Assembly: GCF_019453995.1 (NCBI RefSeq) | Contig: NZ_CP075587.1 | Location: 868,001 to 932,000, forward strand | DNA: 64,000 bases | Source of the DNA: Candidatus Rhabdochlamydia oedothoracis | Lineage (GTDB): Bacteria; Chlamydiota; Chlamydiia; Chlamydiales; Rhabdochlamydiaceae | Direction of reading: 5' to 3' | Part shown: in pieces, positions 39,302-47,866 of the stretch | Position numbering within the stretch: the first letter of the stretch is position 1 | Layout: each line of letters begins with the position of its first letter | The notes under the pieces: model-generated | Told to the model about the DNA's origin: nothing | Database searches by the model: none | Seen by the model: the letters and a program-made list of their open reading frames with translations, nothing else | Translations under genes and position numbers: made by a program

Positions 39302-40138
39302 AGAAAAAATTCTCAGCCCAATAAAAAAATGACTCCTCAAATAGTTACCCGTATTGAAGAAAAAATCAAGTTGCAATAGAGCCCTATACAAATATCCGGA
39401 TGGCTTAAAAGACATGGTAAAGAACATGTTAGTCATGAGACCATCTATAATCATATCTGGAAAGATAAACGACAGGGAGGACAGCTTTATAGAGAGCTCC
39501 GTCATCGAGGGAAAAAATATAACAAGCAGAGAAAGGGAACTTCTGGAATAGGGAACATCCCTGGTCGTATAGATATTAAGCAACGGCCTTGTGTTGTAGA
39601 AAAAAAGGCTCGTTTAGGAGACTGGGAACTAGATACAGTCATAGGGGCAGGACATAAAGGCGTAATTGTATCAATGGTAGAAAGAACTTCCAAGCTAAAT
39701 TAAGCTCGCCAAAGTTTCTCATAAAACTGCAGAGGAAGTAAGTCAAGCGTTAATTGAACAACTTAAACCTATCAAAGATTTTGTACACACATTAACAGCA
39801 GACAACGGAAAAGAATTTGTCTATCACTAAATGGTTAGTTTCGAGCTAGAGACAGACTTCTGCCCTACCATTCTTGGGAAAGAGGCTTAAATGAGCATAC
39901 AAACGGACTAGTTAGGCAATATTTTCCTAAAACACAAAGCTTTTTAGATACGACTTCCAAGGATATGGAAAGGGTGGAAACTTATACTAAATAACAGACC
40001 TAGAAAGGCTCTCAACTTCGAAACTCCACTAGAAGTGTTTAGGAGATTATCTACAAACATGCTATGCTCGGGTGCACAATAGATGTTTTTTCAAGTATTT
40101 ATATGTTCTTTTTTGTGCACTTCGAGGTTGAAAGGGCC
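39302..40138 (+). pseudogene. Second IS30 copy, 5'-truncated and decayed
   Basis: It matches the IS30 transposase from about residue 77 on (KNSQPNKKMTPQIVTRIEEK) in the opposite orientation to the intact copy. TGG to TAG (IKLQ-stop-SPIQ, near 39377), a frame loss after ERTSKL and CAA to TAA (near 39829) break it. It ends at the IS30 terminus GTGCACTTCGAGGTTGAAAG near 40136. Its 5' edge meets an IS5-type end (GAAAAGATTTTAAACAGTCT, 39276 on), so an IS5 insertion followed by deletion removed the start. Confidence 0.9.
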
Positions 40139-40339
40139 TATTATTAAAAATGCTATTTTTGCTTAAACGATAGAAATATCTACATTTATTCAATTTTGTA
40201 TACATTATTATCATTACGGAATTTGTTGGTCAAGTTTTGCTTTAACCAATTAAAAATCAGTAACATACAGTAAAAATTTGAACCCATTCATAGCTTAGGT
40301 GAGGATTATTAGAAAATATATCTTGGGAGCTTTAGTTTT
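40139..40339. other. Short noncoding stretch
   Basis: Nothing recognisable is seen between the IS30 end and the DnaQ-like gene; AT-rich, no frame or repeat found. Confidence 0.4.
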
Positions 40340-40933
40340 TTAAACTATGTACTTGGGAAAGCCTACAATTGATTTATAGCATAATAGAAGGTGTAGAACA
40401 CCATTCATAGCTCGATGCGGGTGCTGTTCACCTCTGAGAGAATACGCCTTTGCAATAGCATCCTTAGAGCAACCTGTTTCCCAGGGAAAAAGCTTTAGAC
40501 CCATTTTTGCCTGGCGTATTGCTTCTACCCAATACATGGAAGCCAGATCTAACCAGTGATAAGGAAAGAGGAGAGCTTCTTGTAATTCAGGATCGATGAG
40601 ATAAGAAAAAAAAGCTCGGTCAAAAGAGGGATTTTGACAAATAAAAACAGCTTTGCCTCGGGTGATTTGGTTTTTAGCAAAGCAATCTTGTATTTGTTGA
40701 GCCACTAATTGAGAAGGTAACCCTTGACGCACCATTTGCCAATTGAACCCATTAACTTCTAGACTTTTAAGATCACTTTTTTGCCAATCTTCTAGGCTGA
40801 TGCCAATTACTGACTCAAAAGAATCTTTGTAAGTACCTGTTGTAAGGTTCATTATTTGAAAAGCAATTTCTATGATTTTATGTTTTTGTGGGTTTAAACC
40901 ATTGGTTTCTGTGTCTAAAAAAATTCCTAACAC
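40340..40933 (-). CDS. DnaQ-like 3'-5' exonuclease (DEDDh fold, last Asp replaced)
   Basis: 197 residues from GTG 40933, which has AAGGA 7 nt upstream; a longer frame to 40978 lacks a site. Exo I motif FLDTETNGLNPQKHKIIEIA, Exo II region ICQNPSFDRAFFSYL, and Exo III HPHRAMNGVLHLL. It resembles the proofreading epsilon subunit or RNase T class. The Exo III consensus is His, three residues, Asp; here Asn fills the Asp place (HRAMN, codon AAT). Activity may be weakened or the residue may differ in this subfamily. Upstream of nusB and divergent from it. Confidence 0.8.
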   Translation of the reverse strand: MLGIFLDTETNGLNPQKHKIIEIAFQIMNLTTGTYKDSFESVIGISLEDWQKSDLKSLEVNGFNWQMVRQGLPSQLVAQQIQDCFAKNQITRGKAVFICQNPSFDRAFFSYLIDPELQEALLFPYHWLDLASMYWVEAIRQAKMGLKLFPWETGCSKDAIAKAYSLRGEQHPHRAMNGVLHLLLCYKSIVGFPKYIV

Positions 40934-41073
40934 ATTAATCCTTTTAATTAAAAAATTAAGAACAGTCGAGGTTAACAAGAAAAGTAAACAGATTCAATAA
41001 GTATTTTCTTTGTACATAATATTTTATTTGATATATCCCATTTAGTTCTAAGAGAAAGCAATTGAGGTATTAA

Positions 41074-41098
41074 GCCCCTATAGGGCATTATTTTTTTA
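41074..41098 (+). terminator. Terminator-like hairpin upstream of nusB
   Basis: GCCC-CTATA-GGGC is followed by ATTATTTTTTT on the plus strand. There is no plus-strand gene just upstream except the decayed IS30 copy, so it either ends read-through or marks a short leader or small RNA ahead of nusB. Confidence 0.5.
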
Positions 41099-41179
41099 AC
41101 TCTTTTAAAGAATGGTAGCAAACTAAGTAATCTGTTACTATAGATGATCTATTATTTTACTCCTAAAGGTCGATCATCC

Positions 41180-41590
41180 ATGATTTCTCCGCATAAGTTT
41201 CGAGAAGTTGTATTTCAACTCCTTTATAGTGCTGATTTTAGTCAATGTCCAATGGAAGATATAATGCCTATGGTTATGGAAAAAGTTACTGTTACAAAAA
41301 AAGTGGTTCGTGAAGCATATGCTATGCAGCAGCTAATTACCGCTCGAGAAGAGGAGATAGATGCTATGATAAAAAAGCATGCACAGAATTATCAGGTAAA
41401 TCGTATACCTAAGGTTGAACATAATGTTTTGCGTCTAGGTATTTACGAATTGCTTTATTGCCCAGATCAGCCTTTTAAAATAACCATTTCCGAAGCCATT
41501 CGCTTATCTCGTAAATTTGCTACAAAAGAATCAGCTAATTTTATCAATGCTGTTTTAGATAGCGTCTATCAATCTATAGAACCATGTTAG
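41180..41590 (+). CDS. nusB: Transcription antitermination factor NusB
   Basis: 136 residues from ATG 41180 (MISPHKFREVVFQLLYSADF), all-helical. Family marks: REVVFQLLYS at the N-terminus, IPKVEHNVLRLGIYELLY (about 83-100), and TISEAIRLSRKFATKESANF with INAVLDSV. With NusE it binds boxA in rRNA leaders. An upstream ATG at 41144 would add twelve unconserved residues; AAAGG lies about 11 nt before the preferred start. It overlaps murB by 7 nt. Confidence 0.94.
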   Translation: MISPHKFREVVFQLLYSADFSQCPMEDIMPMVMEKVTVTKKVVREAYAMQQLITAREEEIDAMIKKHAQNYQVNRIPKVEHNVLRLGIYELLYCPDQPFKITISEAIRLSRKFATKESANFINAVLDSVYQSIEPC

Positions 41591-42456
41591 TATTTCAATC
41601 CGGGAAATTATTAAAAGATTATACAACCATCCAAATAGGCGGCCCAGCAGATGAGTTTATTGCAATAGATTCTATAGAAGGGATGCAAGAGGTTTTGCAT
41701 TATTGTTTTACATGCAACCGAGATTTTTTCATTTTAGGTAAAGGCTCAAATTGTCTATTTCACGATGATGGATTTAAAGGACTTGTTATTTTAAATAAAG
41801 TTGCTTTTTGCTCATTTGAACAAGAGGTTGTATCTGTGGGTGCAGGCTATAGTTTTTCTTATTTAGGAACTCAAACAGCAAAAAGGAGTTTATCCGGCTT
41901 AGAATTTGCTTCAGGAATTCCAGGCTCTGTTGGAGGAGCAATTTACATGAATGCAGGAGCCTCTTCTTTTGAAACAGCAGATTGTTTGCAAGAGGTTACA
42001 TTTATTGGACAAAGCGGTAAAATAGAGGTTTTGTCCCGTGACCAGATGGACTTTTCCTATCGATTTTCTTCTTTTCAAAACCGCAAAGGAGCAATTGTAG
42101 CAGCAAGGTTTAAGCTAACTAAAACAGAAGATGTAAAGAAAAAACAGCTTGATCTGATAGGTTATCGAATCAAAACACAGCCTTATAAAGATTTATCAGC
42201 GGGGTGCATATTTCGTAACCCTGATAAGTTATCGGCAGGGGCTCTTATTGAAAAATGCGACCTTAAAGGCGCTTGTATAGGAGATGCAGAGGTTTCCTTA
42301 ATGCATGCAAACTTTATCATTAATAAAAAAAAAGCAACCGCTAGTCAAGTCTGTACATTAATACAACTTGTCCAACGGACAGTAAAAGAAAAAGAGGGGG
42401 TTGATCTAAAGATGGAAATTCTTTGTATCCCATATTGCTTAGATGTTTCGCGCTGA
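41584..42456 (+). CDS. murB: UDP-N-acetylenolpyruvoylglucosamine reductase
   Basis: 290 residues. FAD-binding part with TTIQIGGPADEF, ILGKGSNCLFHDDGF, GLEFASGIPGSVGGAIYMNA, and the C-terminal substrate part with YRIKTQPYKDLSAGCIFRNP and AGALIEKCDLKG, then GDAEVSLMHANFIIN. It reduces the enolpyruvyl group to make UDP-MurNAc in peptidoglycan synthesis. The proton-donor position reads Cys (AGCIF) where Ser is more common; Cys is tolerated in some MurB types. It overlaps nusB (7 nt) and the PHP gene (14 nt), a tight operon. Confidence 0.96.
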   Translation: MLVFQSGKLLKDYTTIQIGGPADEFIAIDSIEGMQEVLHYCFTCNRDFFILGKGSNCLFHDDGFKGLVILNKVAFCSFEQEVVSVGAGYSFSYLGTQTAKRSLSGLEFASGIPGSVGGAIYMNAGASSFETADCLQEVTFIGQSGKIEVLSRDQMDFSYRFSSFQNRKGAIVAARFKLTKTEDVKKKQLDLIGYRIKTQPYKDLSAGCIFRNPDKLSAGALIEKCDLKGACIGDAEVSLMHANFIINKKKATASQVCTLIQLVQRTVKEKEGVDLKMEILCIPYCLDVSR

Positions 42457-43255
42457 TTTACATTGCCATACAACCTGTAGCGATGGAACAAGTAGTCCTG
42501 AAGAGTTGCTACATCAAGCAAAAAGTATTGGCCTGCAAGGGCTGTCAATTACAGATCATGACACAACCGCTGCTTATACGACTGCCGCTCCTATTGCTAA
42601 GAAGCTTGGACTCCTTTTAGGTACCGGGGTAGAATTTTCTTGCAGCTTCGAAGAACAAAGCGTTCATATATTAGCTTATGATTTTATTTTATCGAACCCC
42701 ATTATTGAAACGCTTTGCAAAGAGCAACAGTTTAATCGAACAAAGAGAAATCAAGTTATTTTAGAGAAATTGCAATCTAAAGGAATTTTCATAGAGCAAG
42801 AAGAGCTAAATAGCTTAAGAGGAGTTCTCGGACGTCCCCACATTGCGCAATTAATGATAAAAAAAGGTTATGTGAACTCCATACAAGAAGCATTTACTCT
42901 TTATTTAGGAGATAATAAATCGTGTTTTTATCGAGGAGACTTACTTCAAATAGAGGAGACAATACATTTAATTCACCGGGCCCAGGCAAAAGTTTTTCTA
43001 GCTCATCCGCATCTTCTTTTGTCGCGATCTATCTTTGTAAAAAATCTATTCAAATTACCCTTTGATGGAATAGAATGCTATTATGCAAAAATTTCTTCTA
43101 CCCAAGAAAAAAGATGGGTTAAATTAGCTAGATCTAAAGATTTATTAATAAGTGGGGGATCTGATTATCATGGGAATATAAAAAGTTATTTGCCTTTAGG
43201 TTGTTCATGGGTAGATAGAGATACTTTCTTTTCGATTTTTCAAAATATATTATAA
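42443..43255 (+). CDS. PHP-domain phosphoesterase (RNase AM/TrpH-like)
   Basis: 270 residues. Metal-binding motifs of the PHP family: RADLHCHTTCSDGTSSPEEL (3-22), LSITDHDTT (about 33), GVEFSCSF (about 61), LGRPHIAQLM, LAHPHLLL, and SGGSDYHG (about 236). Relatives such as E. coli RNase AM remove 5' nucleotides from RNA or act on 3',5'-bisphosphonucleotides. It overlaps murB by 14 nt and is followed 5 bp later by folC. Confidence 0.9.
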   Translation: MFRADLHCHTTCSDGTSSPEELLHQAKSIGLQGLSITDHDTTAAYTTAAPIAKKLGLLLGTGVEFSCSFEEQSVHILAYDFILSNPIIETLCKEQQFNRTKRNQVILEKLQSKGIFIEQEELNSLRGVLGRPHIAQLMIKKGYVNSIQEAFTLYLGDNKSCFYRGDLLQIEETIHLIHRAQAKVFLAHPHLLLSRSIFVKNLFKLPFDGIECYYAKISSTQEKRWVKLARSKDLLISGGSDYHGNIKSYLPLGCSWVDRDTFFSIFQNIL

Positions 43256-43260
43256 AAAAT

Positions 43261-44481
43261 ATGTCTAATTATAAAAAAATGCTTAAACAGCTTTTAGAAA
43301 CGCCTTTATTAAAAGAAAAGCCAAGCACTCTAGAAAATGTGCAGTCTTTGAATAGAGCGCTTTCTTACCCTACAAGCACGTATTCTACCATTCACGTTGC
43401 AGGAACCAACGGAAAAGGTTCTGTCTCTATGAAAATAGCTAAAGCTTTAGAATACTGTGGTTATCGTGTTGGATTATATACTTCACCTCATATCCATTCG
43501 CCTCGTGAGAGAATTTGCATTAACTCAGAAATCATTTCTGAAGAAGAAATGGTCTGTGGAGCGGAAAAACTTTTTAATGTGTGTCAAAAGCTAGAATTGA
43601 ATCTCTCTTTTTTTGAATATATGACCTTTTTAGCTTTTGAATTTTTCTGTGAAAAGCGTGTAGATGTAGCAGTCATTGAAACGGGACTGGGTGGTAGGTT
43701 AGATGCTACCAATATATTATGTCCTATTCTTACGATTATTACCTCTATTAGTAAAGAACATATCCAATTCTTAGGTCAAAATTTAGAGAAGATAGCTTTT
43801 GAAAAAGCGGGCATTTTAAAACCTAAAGTTCCTGTTGTTTTAGGGCCTAGAGCTCGTTTTCAATCTATTTATAAACACGCTTGCGCTTTGCATTGCCCAG
43901 TTTGTTATGTAAGTAAATTTTTTCATTTTTTTGATGAAGAAAACAGTGAAATTGCTAAAAATGCCTTAGAGCAACTTAAAACCGATTTTATTTTAAGTCA
44001 AAAAGCCATAAATCAAGCTCTTATTTTACGGCCTAGTTGTCGTTTTGAAATTTGTGGGGATATAATTTTTGATGTAGCGCATAATCCAGAAGCTATATTT
44101 TATCTCTTGCAAGCGTTGCACTATTTTTTCCCCAAAAGGAGCTTACGTTTTGTAGTAGGCTTTTCAAAAGATAAAGATTATGAAAGCTGTTTAGAGCTAA
44201 TAGCACCTGTTGCAATACATATTCATTTAGTCCAGGGAAGCTCTAGGTTAGTGTCTACAAATGAACTCTCTTTTGCACTAAAAGATGCGCCTTCCTCCTT
44301 TTACACCTGCCATCAGAGTATAGAAGAAGGAGTTAAGGCAGCTTTTAGCTTTGCTTTTCAAGCAAATGAGTTAACAGTTGTCTGTGGTAGTTTTTATATT
44401 ATGCAAGAAGCTAAAAGCGTTGCTTATCCTATAAAAGCCTTTGATTTAAATATGCAAGGAGCGCCTATTGCTTTTTCTTGA
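43261..44481 (+). CDS. folC: Bifunctional folylpolyglutamate/dihydrofolate synthase
   Basis: 406 residues, Mur-ligase fold. P-loop VAGTNGKGSVSMKIA (about 46-60), GLYTSPHIHSPRERI, VIETGLGGRLDATN, LTIITSISKEHIQFLGQ, and FDVAHNPEAI in the C-terminal domain (about 276). It adds glutamate to folates. Last of the nusB-murB-PHP-folC run. Its 3' end overlaps a convergent gene by 58 bp. Confidence 0.95.
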   Translation: MSNYKKMLKQLLETPLLKEKPSTLENVQSLNRALSYPTSTYSTIHVAGTNGKGSVSMKIAKALEYCGYRVGLYTSPHIHSPRERICINSEIISEEEMVCGAEKLFNVCQKLELNLSFFEYMTFLAFEFFCEKRVDVAVIETGLGGRLDATNILCPILTIITSISKEHIQFLGQNLEKIAFEKAGILKPKVPVVLGPRARFQSIYKHACALHCPVCYVSKFFHFFDEENSEIAKNALEQLKTDFILSQKAINQALILRPSCRFEICGDIIFDVAHNPEAIFYLLQALHYFFPKRSLRFVVGFSKDKDYESCLELIAPVAIHIHLVQGSSRLVSTNELSFALKDAPSSFYTCHQSIEEGVKAAFSFAFQANELTVVCGSFYIMQEAKSVAYPIKAFDLNMQGAPIAFS

Positions 44482-45233
44482 TCTAAAATTTCAAATAATT
44501 CCAAGAAGATCTCATTAACTTCTTCTTTAGAAGGAACTCCTTCATGTGTACCTACCAATTCCCGAGCGGTCCCTATTAAACATTGAATGGTTTCAAAAGT
44601 ATTTTCAAAAATGTTTGTATTTAAGAATTCCATGTTTTCACGCACACGTTTTTTATATTCCTCAGGTAAAAGATTAAAACGATGTTTTGCCTGGCTGTTC
44701 TGATCGTTATATAACAGGGCTGCAATTTCAAATAATTCTTCTATGTATTCGATGTAAAACCCTAGATAAAGCAAGCTTTTTTGCTTAGAAAACCAGTTCA
44801 AATGAGAGAAGTTTTTATTTTTTTTGAGATTTTTTTCCGCTTGTTTAAGAATCACTTTGGCTTCTGCAACTACCTGCCTATCAGCAACAGCAGGGCGGTG
44901 ATGATATTCAAAATCGTGAATCTGTTGTTTTAAAATGCGTATTGCTTTACGGGTAACATGCTCTTTTAGTTCTTCAGATCTGTATCTGATTAAACTAATT
45001 TCTTGTTCCACTAAGCGATCTTCAAGTTGTCTGTATAGGCTGATAAGAATTTCTTTAGAGTGCTTAGCAAAAGAAAGATCTATTTGATATAAATTTTGAA
45101 TCTCCTTTTCTATAGCAGCTAGCTGCTTAGAAAAATACTCGTATGCTTTAGGGGAAATAAAGCAACGTCCGATCTCTTCAGAAAGAGATTGTAGCTTAAA
45201 ATGTAAGCTTAAATAAGTAATTTTTTGTGTCAT
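44424..45233 (-). CDS. Hypothetical helical protein
   Basis: 269 residues, not recognised. All-helical with long charged helices (YRSEELKEHVTRKAIRILKQ; VAEAKVILKQAEKNLKKNKN) and a possible amphipathic middle (KQKSLLYLGFYIEYIEELFE). No signal peptide. The upstream 60 bp holds TTAATTAATT and CTTAATTAAGTG, the same AT-rich style seen before effector-like genes, and no Shine-Dalgarno is seen. It overlaps the 3' end of folC convergently by 58 bp. It may be a lineage-specific protein. Confidence 0.7.
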   Translation of the reverse strand: MTQKITYLSLHFKLQSLSEEIGRCFISPKAYEYFSKQLAAIEKEIQNLYQIDLSFAKHSKEILISLYRQLEDRLVEQEISLIRYRSEELKEHVTRKAIRILKQQIHDFEYHHRPAVADRQVVAEAKVILKQAEKNLKKNKNFSHLNWFSKQKSLLYLGFYIEYIEELFEIAALLYNDQNSQAKHRFNLLPEEYKKRVRENMEFLNTNIFENTFETIQCLIGTARELVGTHEGVPSKEEVNEIFLELFEILDQEKAIGAPCIFKSKAFIG

Positions 45234-45498
45234 ATTAATTAATTGTTTTATTTATTAATCTTAATTAAGTGTAATTAACCGTACGCTTGATTCTATTTCT
45301 AAATTATTTAGAAATCAATGCTAATAAATATCTTTATTGTTTGTTGTTAATTATTTTTTCTTTTGTGGTTTTTTCTTTTTTCTCTATATATCTCTTCAAT
45401 AAAAGAGATATATTATTATTTTTAATATGTAAACTTTTTTATCATTTTTTGCTTTTTGTTTTAGCTAAAGAATAGACAAGAGAGATGCAAGAAATGAT
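45234..45498. other. AT-rich intergenic region
   Basis: A very AT-rich spacer between two minus-strand genes. A 62-codon plus-strand frame of Phe/Leu/Ile (45287-45475) is open but looks like a by-product of the composition. No RNA or repeat is recognised. Confidence 0.5.
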
Positions 45499-46080
45499 TT
45501 AATAACTATTTTTTTTTTGAATCAATAACAAAGAAGCAGACGCGTATTTATTTGGCCAGGAATGATGGCAAATCACATATTGAGAAGGAGACAATTCTTG
45601 TGCTTTCTGTAACAATAAGTTTTGCTCTCTAGCGCCTTCTACATGACCTGGGTAGCAGCAAATAGTAATTAACCCCCCTGGCATAATCAGTTCAAGAGCG
45701 AGCTTAAGACTTTTTAGCGTATCTTCTGTAAAGGTAGTGATTTTTTTATTGCTGCCTGGAAGATATCCCAAGTTGTATATAATTAAGCGGATAGAGTATT
45801 TATAGGCAAGAGAAGGGAAACGAATATGCGATGTACAAAATAAATGCATTTTTTTATATTCGTCTTCTTGTAAATGATTTTTTAATAAAGTAGTGGTATT
45901 TTCAATGGCAATTTGTTGTTTATCTAGGCCAATAACCCCGCCTAAAGAAAGCTTCCCTAGCTGCAAAGTATCTTTGCCATTTCCGCAAGTTGCGTCAATG
46001 GCCCAATCTCCTGGTTGTAAGACTATTTTCCAATAAAAGCGCGCCAATTCTAAGTGGGAGTGCAGGGATAGATAAGTCAT
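45499..46080 (-). CDS. Class I SAM methyltransferase, MnmM/YtqB type
   Basis: 193 residues. SAM motif AIDATCGNGKDTLQLGKL (about 28-45), VIGLDKQQIAIENT, the hallmark IYNLGYLPGSNKKIT (about 101-115), and ITICCYPGHVEGAREQ (about 138-153). This set marks the YtqB family, members of which methylate the wobble uridine side chain of tRNA (nm5s2U to mnm5s2U). The role here is by family only. Alone on the minus strand, upstream and divergent from tRNA-Val. Confidence 0.85.
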   Translation of the reverse strand: MTYLSLHSHLELARFYWKIVLQPGDWAIDATCGNGKDTLQLGKLSLGGVIGLDKQQIAIENTTTLLKNHLQEDEYKKMHLFCTSHIRFPSLAYKYSIRLIIYNLGYLPGSNKKITTFTEDTLKSLKLALELIMPGGLITICCYPGHVEGAREQNLLLQKAQELSPSQYVICHHSWPNKYASASLLLIQKKNSY

Positions 46081-46230
46081 AAAAATCTTTTGAAAAAAGC
46101 AAATGGTTCTTCAGTATAAATCCAAAAGGAAATTCGATCAACTATATTTAGTAAAATGAGTTGTTTTAAAGAAGTTGATTAGAATTCAATCATTTCGGTA
46201 TCATCTTTAGATATCTAAACTTTTATTAAT

Positions 46231-46304
46231 GGGGTATTAGCTCAGTTGGTTAGAGCGCCACGTTGACATCGTGGAGGTCGGCTGTTCGAGTCAGCTATAT
46301 CCCA
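46231..46304 (+). tRNA. tRNA-Val (anticodon GAC)
   Basis: A 74-nt cloverleaf: acceptor GGGGTAT with ATATCCC, D-arm AGCTCAGTTGGTTAGAGC, anticodon stem-loop CCACGTTGACATCGTGG with GAC, T-arm GGCTGTTCGAGTCAGCT, discriminator A. CCA is not encoded. The next gene begins 8 nt later. Confidence 0.95.
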
Positions 46305-46312
46305 AGCTTTCT

Positions 46313-47602
46313 ATGTCTAAAAATAACGATATAATTGAAAATCAAGTAAATTCTCTGCTTTTAGCAGCAGCAGTTGTAGAACTATTTCCAAAAGCGCTCT
46401 TGGTAGAAGGCCAGGGGACAGAGACTTGTTTTTTTTACGATATCGTTTTTCCTTTTGATTTTGAACCCCATCTTATAGGGGTTATTGAAGATAGAATGAG
46501 GATGATTTATAAAGAAGATAGGGTTTTAAGATTTCTTGAGATGACACCTCATAATGCTGCTTTGTGGATGGAGCATCAAAAACAATATCTAATCGCTAAA
46601 AAATTAAAAAAACACTTCTGTTCTTTAATAATCATGGGGCAAATAGGAGAATTTGCTACATGGGTTCCTCATCTAAATCTTCCCACGAATAGAACCCCAT
46701 TTACAGCAAAATTAAAAGAATCTTTTTTAGTTTGCTCTTTTATCCCAAGGCTTGTTCGGATTGTTGGCATAGCAAACAGCTCTTGCAAAAAAAAGCGTTT
46801 ATTTTGGCAGGAACACAATCATCTTCAGCTAGTTTGTGATATGCAGCTTTTTATGCCTTTAGAAAACCAGAAAGGATGGGTTTGGCTATCTAAAGCAGAA
46901 GCCTTAAAAGAGCTTTTGATAAACTACTGGAAAAAAGAATCCATCAAGGAGAATATGGAATTTATCACCTCTCCTTATTTGCTAGCTCCTGCTAAGAGCT
47001 TTGATCCTGTAGTTGCGTATCATAAGCAGGTCTTTCAGACTTCTCAAAAAAAAATAAATAGGTTAGGAGAGCTTGCATGGGTCATAAATCCAGATTCTAG
47101 CGATATGCAGCAAGGGCTTTTTCAGTCTTTTTGTCATTTGACTGATTTTACCCATCTCTTTTGCTCGAAAGAAAACTTATTAAAAGAGTGTATTTCTTCC
47201 TTGCAATTCATTTTAAAAATCCCTAAAATCTTGGGTTTTGAGTTCGAAATTGTTTTACGCGGTTCTTATAGTAAAATTAGAAAAAAAAATGACATGCATT
47301 TATCTATCATGCAAAAGGCCTTAAAGAAATTGCAGTTAGAGTATCGTATAGAGAAGAAAGGTCATTCTGATTTTATAGAACGCATAGAAATACATATTGC
47401 AGACAGCTTAAAAAGATGGTGGTGCGGACCTTTTTTAAGCCTTTTAAAGAGCGATCAAGAAGCAATTCTTCTACGCTCTATGTTTGGTAATTTGGAAAGA
47501 ATGGTAGGATTGCTTGTTGAGCAAACAGGAGGCAAGCTGCCGTTTTGGTTAACTAGTGAAAATGTACGTGTTATTGTGGTTGATGCTGAAAGCAAGTTAT
47601 AA
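46313..47602 (+). CDS. Degenerate threonyl-tRNA synthetase-like protein lacking catalytic residues
   Basis: 429 residues from ATG 46313 (MSKNNDIIENQVNSLLL). By eye it aligns along the length of ThrRS: the editing/SAD domain (FFYDIVFPFDFEPHLIGVIE with RMRMIYKED), WVPHLNLP where CRGPHVPN is usual, VRIVGIANSSCKKKRLFW, MQQGLFQSFCHLTDFTHLFC (cf. LMRVRGFTQDDAHIFC), and GNLERMVGLLVEQTGGKLPF with WLTSENVRV. The SAD HxxxH and Cys, all three catalytic zinc ligands (the CPGH, motif-2 CHR and VMIHR positions) and the motif-2 Arg are replaced; the segment around CPGH is deleted. It lies upstream of infC, the place of thrS in E. coli. A real aminoacylation role is unlikely. Confidence 0.75.
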   Translation: MSKNNDIIENQVNSLLLAAAVVELFPKALLVEGQGTETCFFYDIVFPFDFEPHLIGVIEDRMRMIYKEDRVLRFLEMTPHNAALWMEHQKQYLIAKKLKKHFCSLIIMGQIGEFATWVPHLNLPTNRTPFTAKLKESFLVCSFIPRLVRIVGIANSSCKKKRLFWQEHNHLQLVCDMQLFMPLENQKGWVWLSKAEALKELLINYWKKESIKENMEFITSPYLLAPAKSFDPVVAYHKQVFQTSQKKINRLGELAWVINPDSSDMQQGLFQSFCHLTDFTHLFCSKENLLKECISSLQFILKIPKILGFEFEIVLRGSYSKIRKKNDMHLSIMQKALKKLQLEYRIEKKGHSDFIERIEIHIADSLKRWWCGPFLSLLKSDQEAILLRSMFGNLERMVGLLVEQTGGKLPFWLTSENVRVIVVDAESKL

Positions 47603-47866
47603 GCCGAGACGGTTCGCTCGCAATTAAGCCGAAAAAGCATTAATAGATGATTAATATTAGCGTTTCTTTAGCACAGCGTTTCTATAAGGCAATTAAAGCA
47701 CATATTTCTTATATTGTGTTTATTGGCAAAAAGAAGCGGTTAACAAATATGCTTACTTTGCATGAGTCAGGCTTAAATCAAGAACAGAGCATAACATTAG
47801 ATGCTTTGTTTACACGGATACAAATGGCAACTGGGGGTAAGAACTCTGAATCTGAGAATCAATAGA
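47603..47866 (+). pseudogene. Remnant of the ThrRS anticodon-binding domain
   Basis: After the TAA at 47600 the same frame continues AETVRSQLSRKSINR, which fits the start of the ThrRS C-terminal domain (cf. VNELTQKLSNAGIR). The homology then resumes in another frame from 47647: INISVSLAQRFYKAIKAHIS, YIVFIGKKKRLTNML, ITLDALFTRI (cf. RVPYMLVCGDKE and GSMDVNEVIEKL). A stop and a frameshift thus separate the domain from the synthetase-like protein. The end overlaps infC. Confidence 0.65.

Noticed and set aside
38567-39583. Several overlapping frames opposite the IS30 transposases
   Set aside because: They are antisense shadows of the IS30 genes in both copies, without independent start signals or homology.
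37350-40138. Composite transposon carrying cargo
   Set aside because: The IS5 and IS30 copies abut each other with no gene between them; it is nested debris.
45287-45475. 62-codon Phe/Leu-rich frame that could be a small membrane protein
   Set aside because: The spacer is nearly pure T/A on that strand, no ribosome-binding site is seen and the composition alone gives such a frame.
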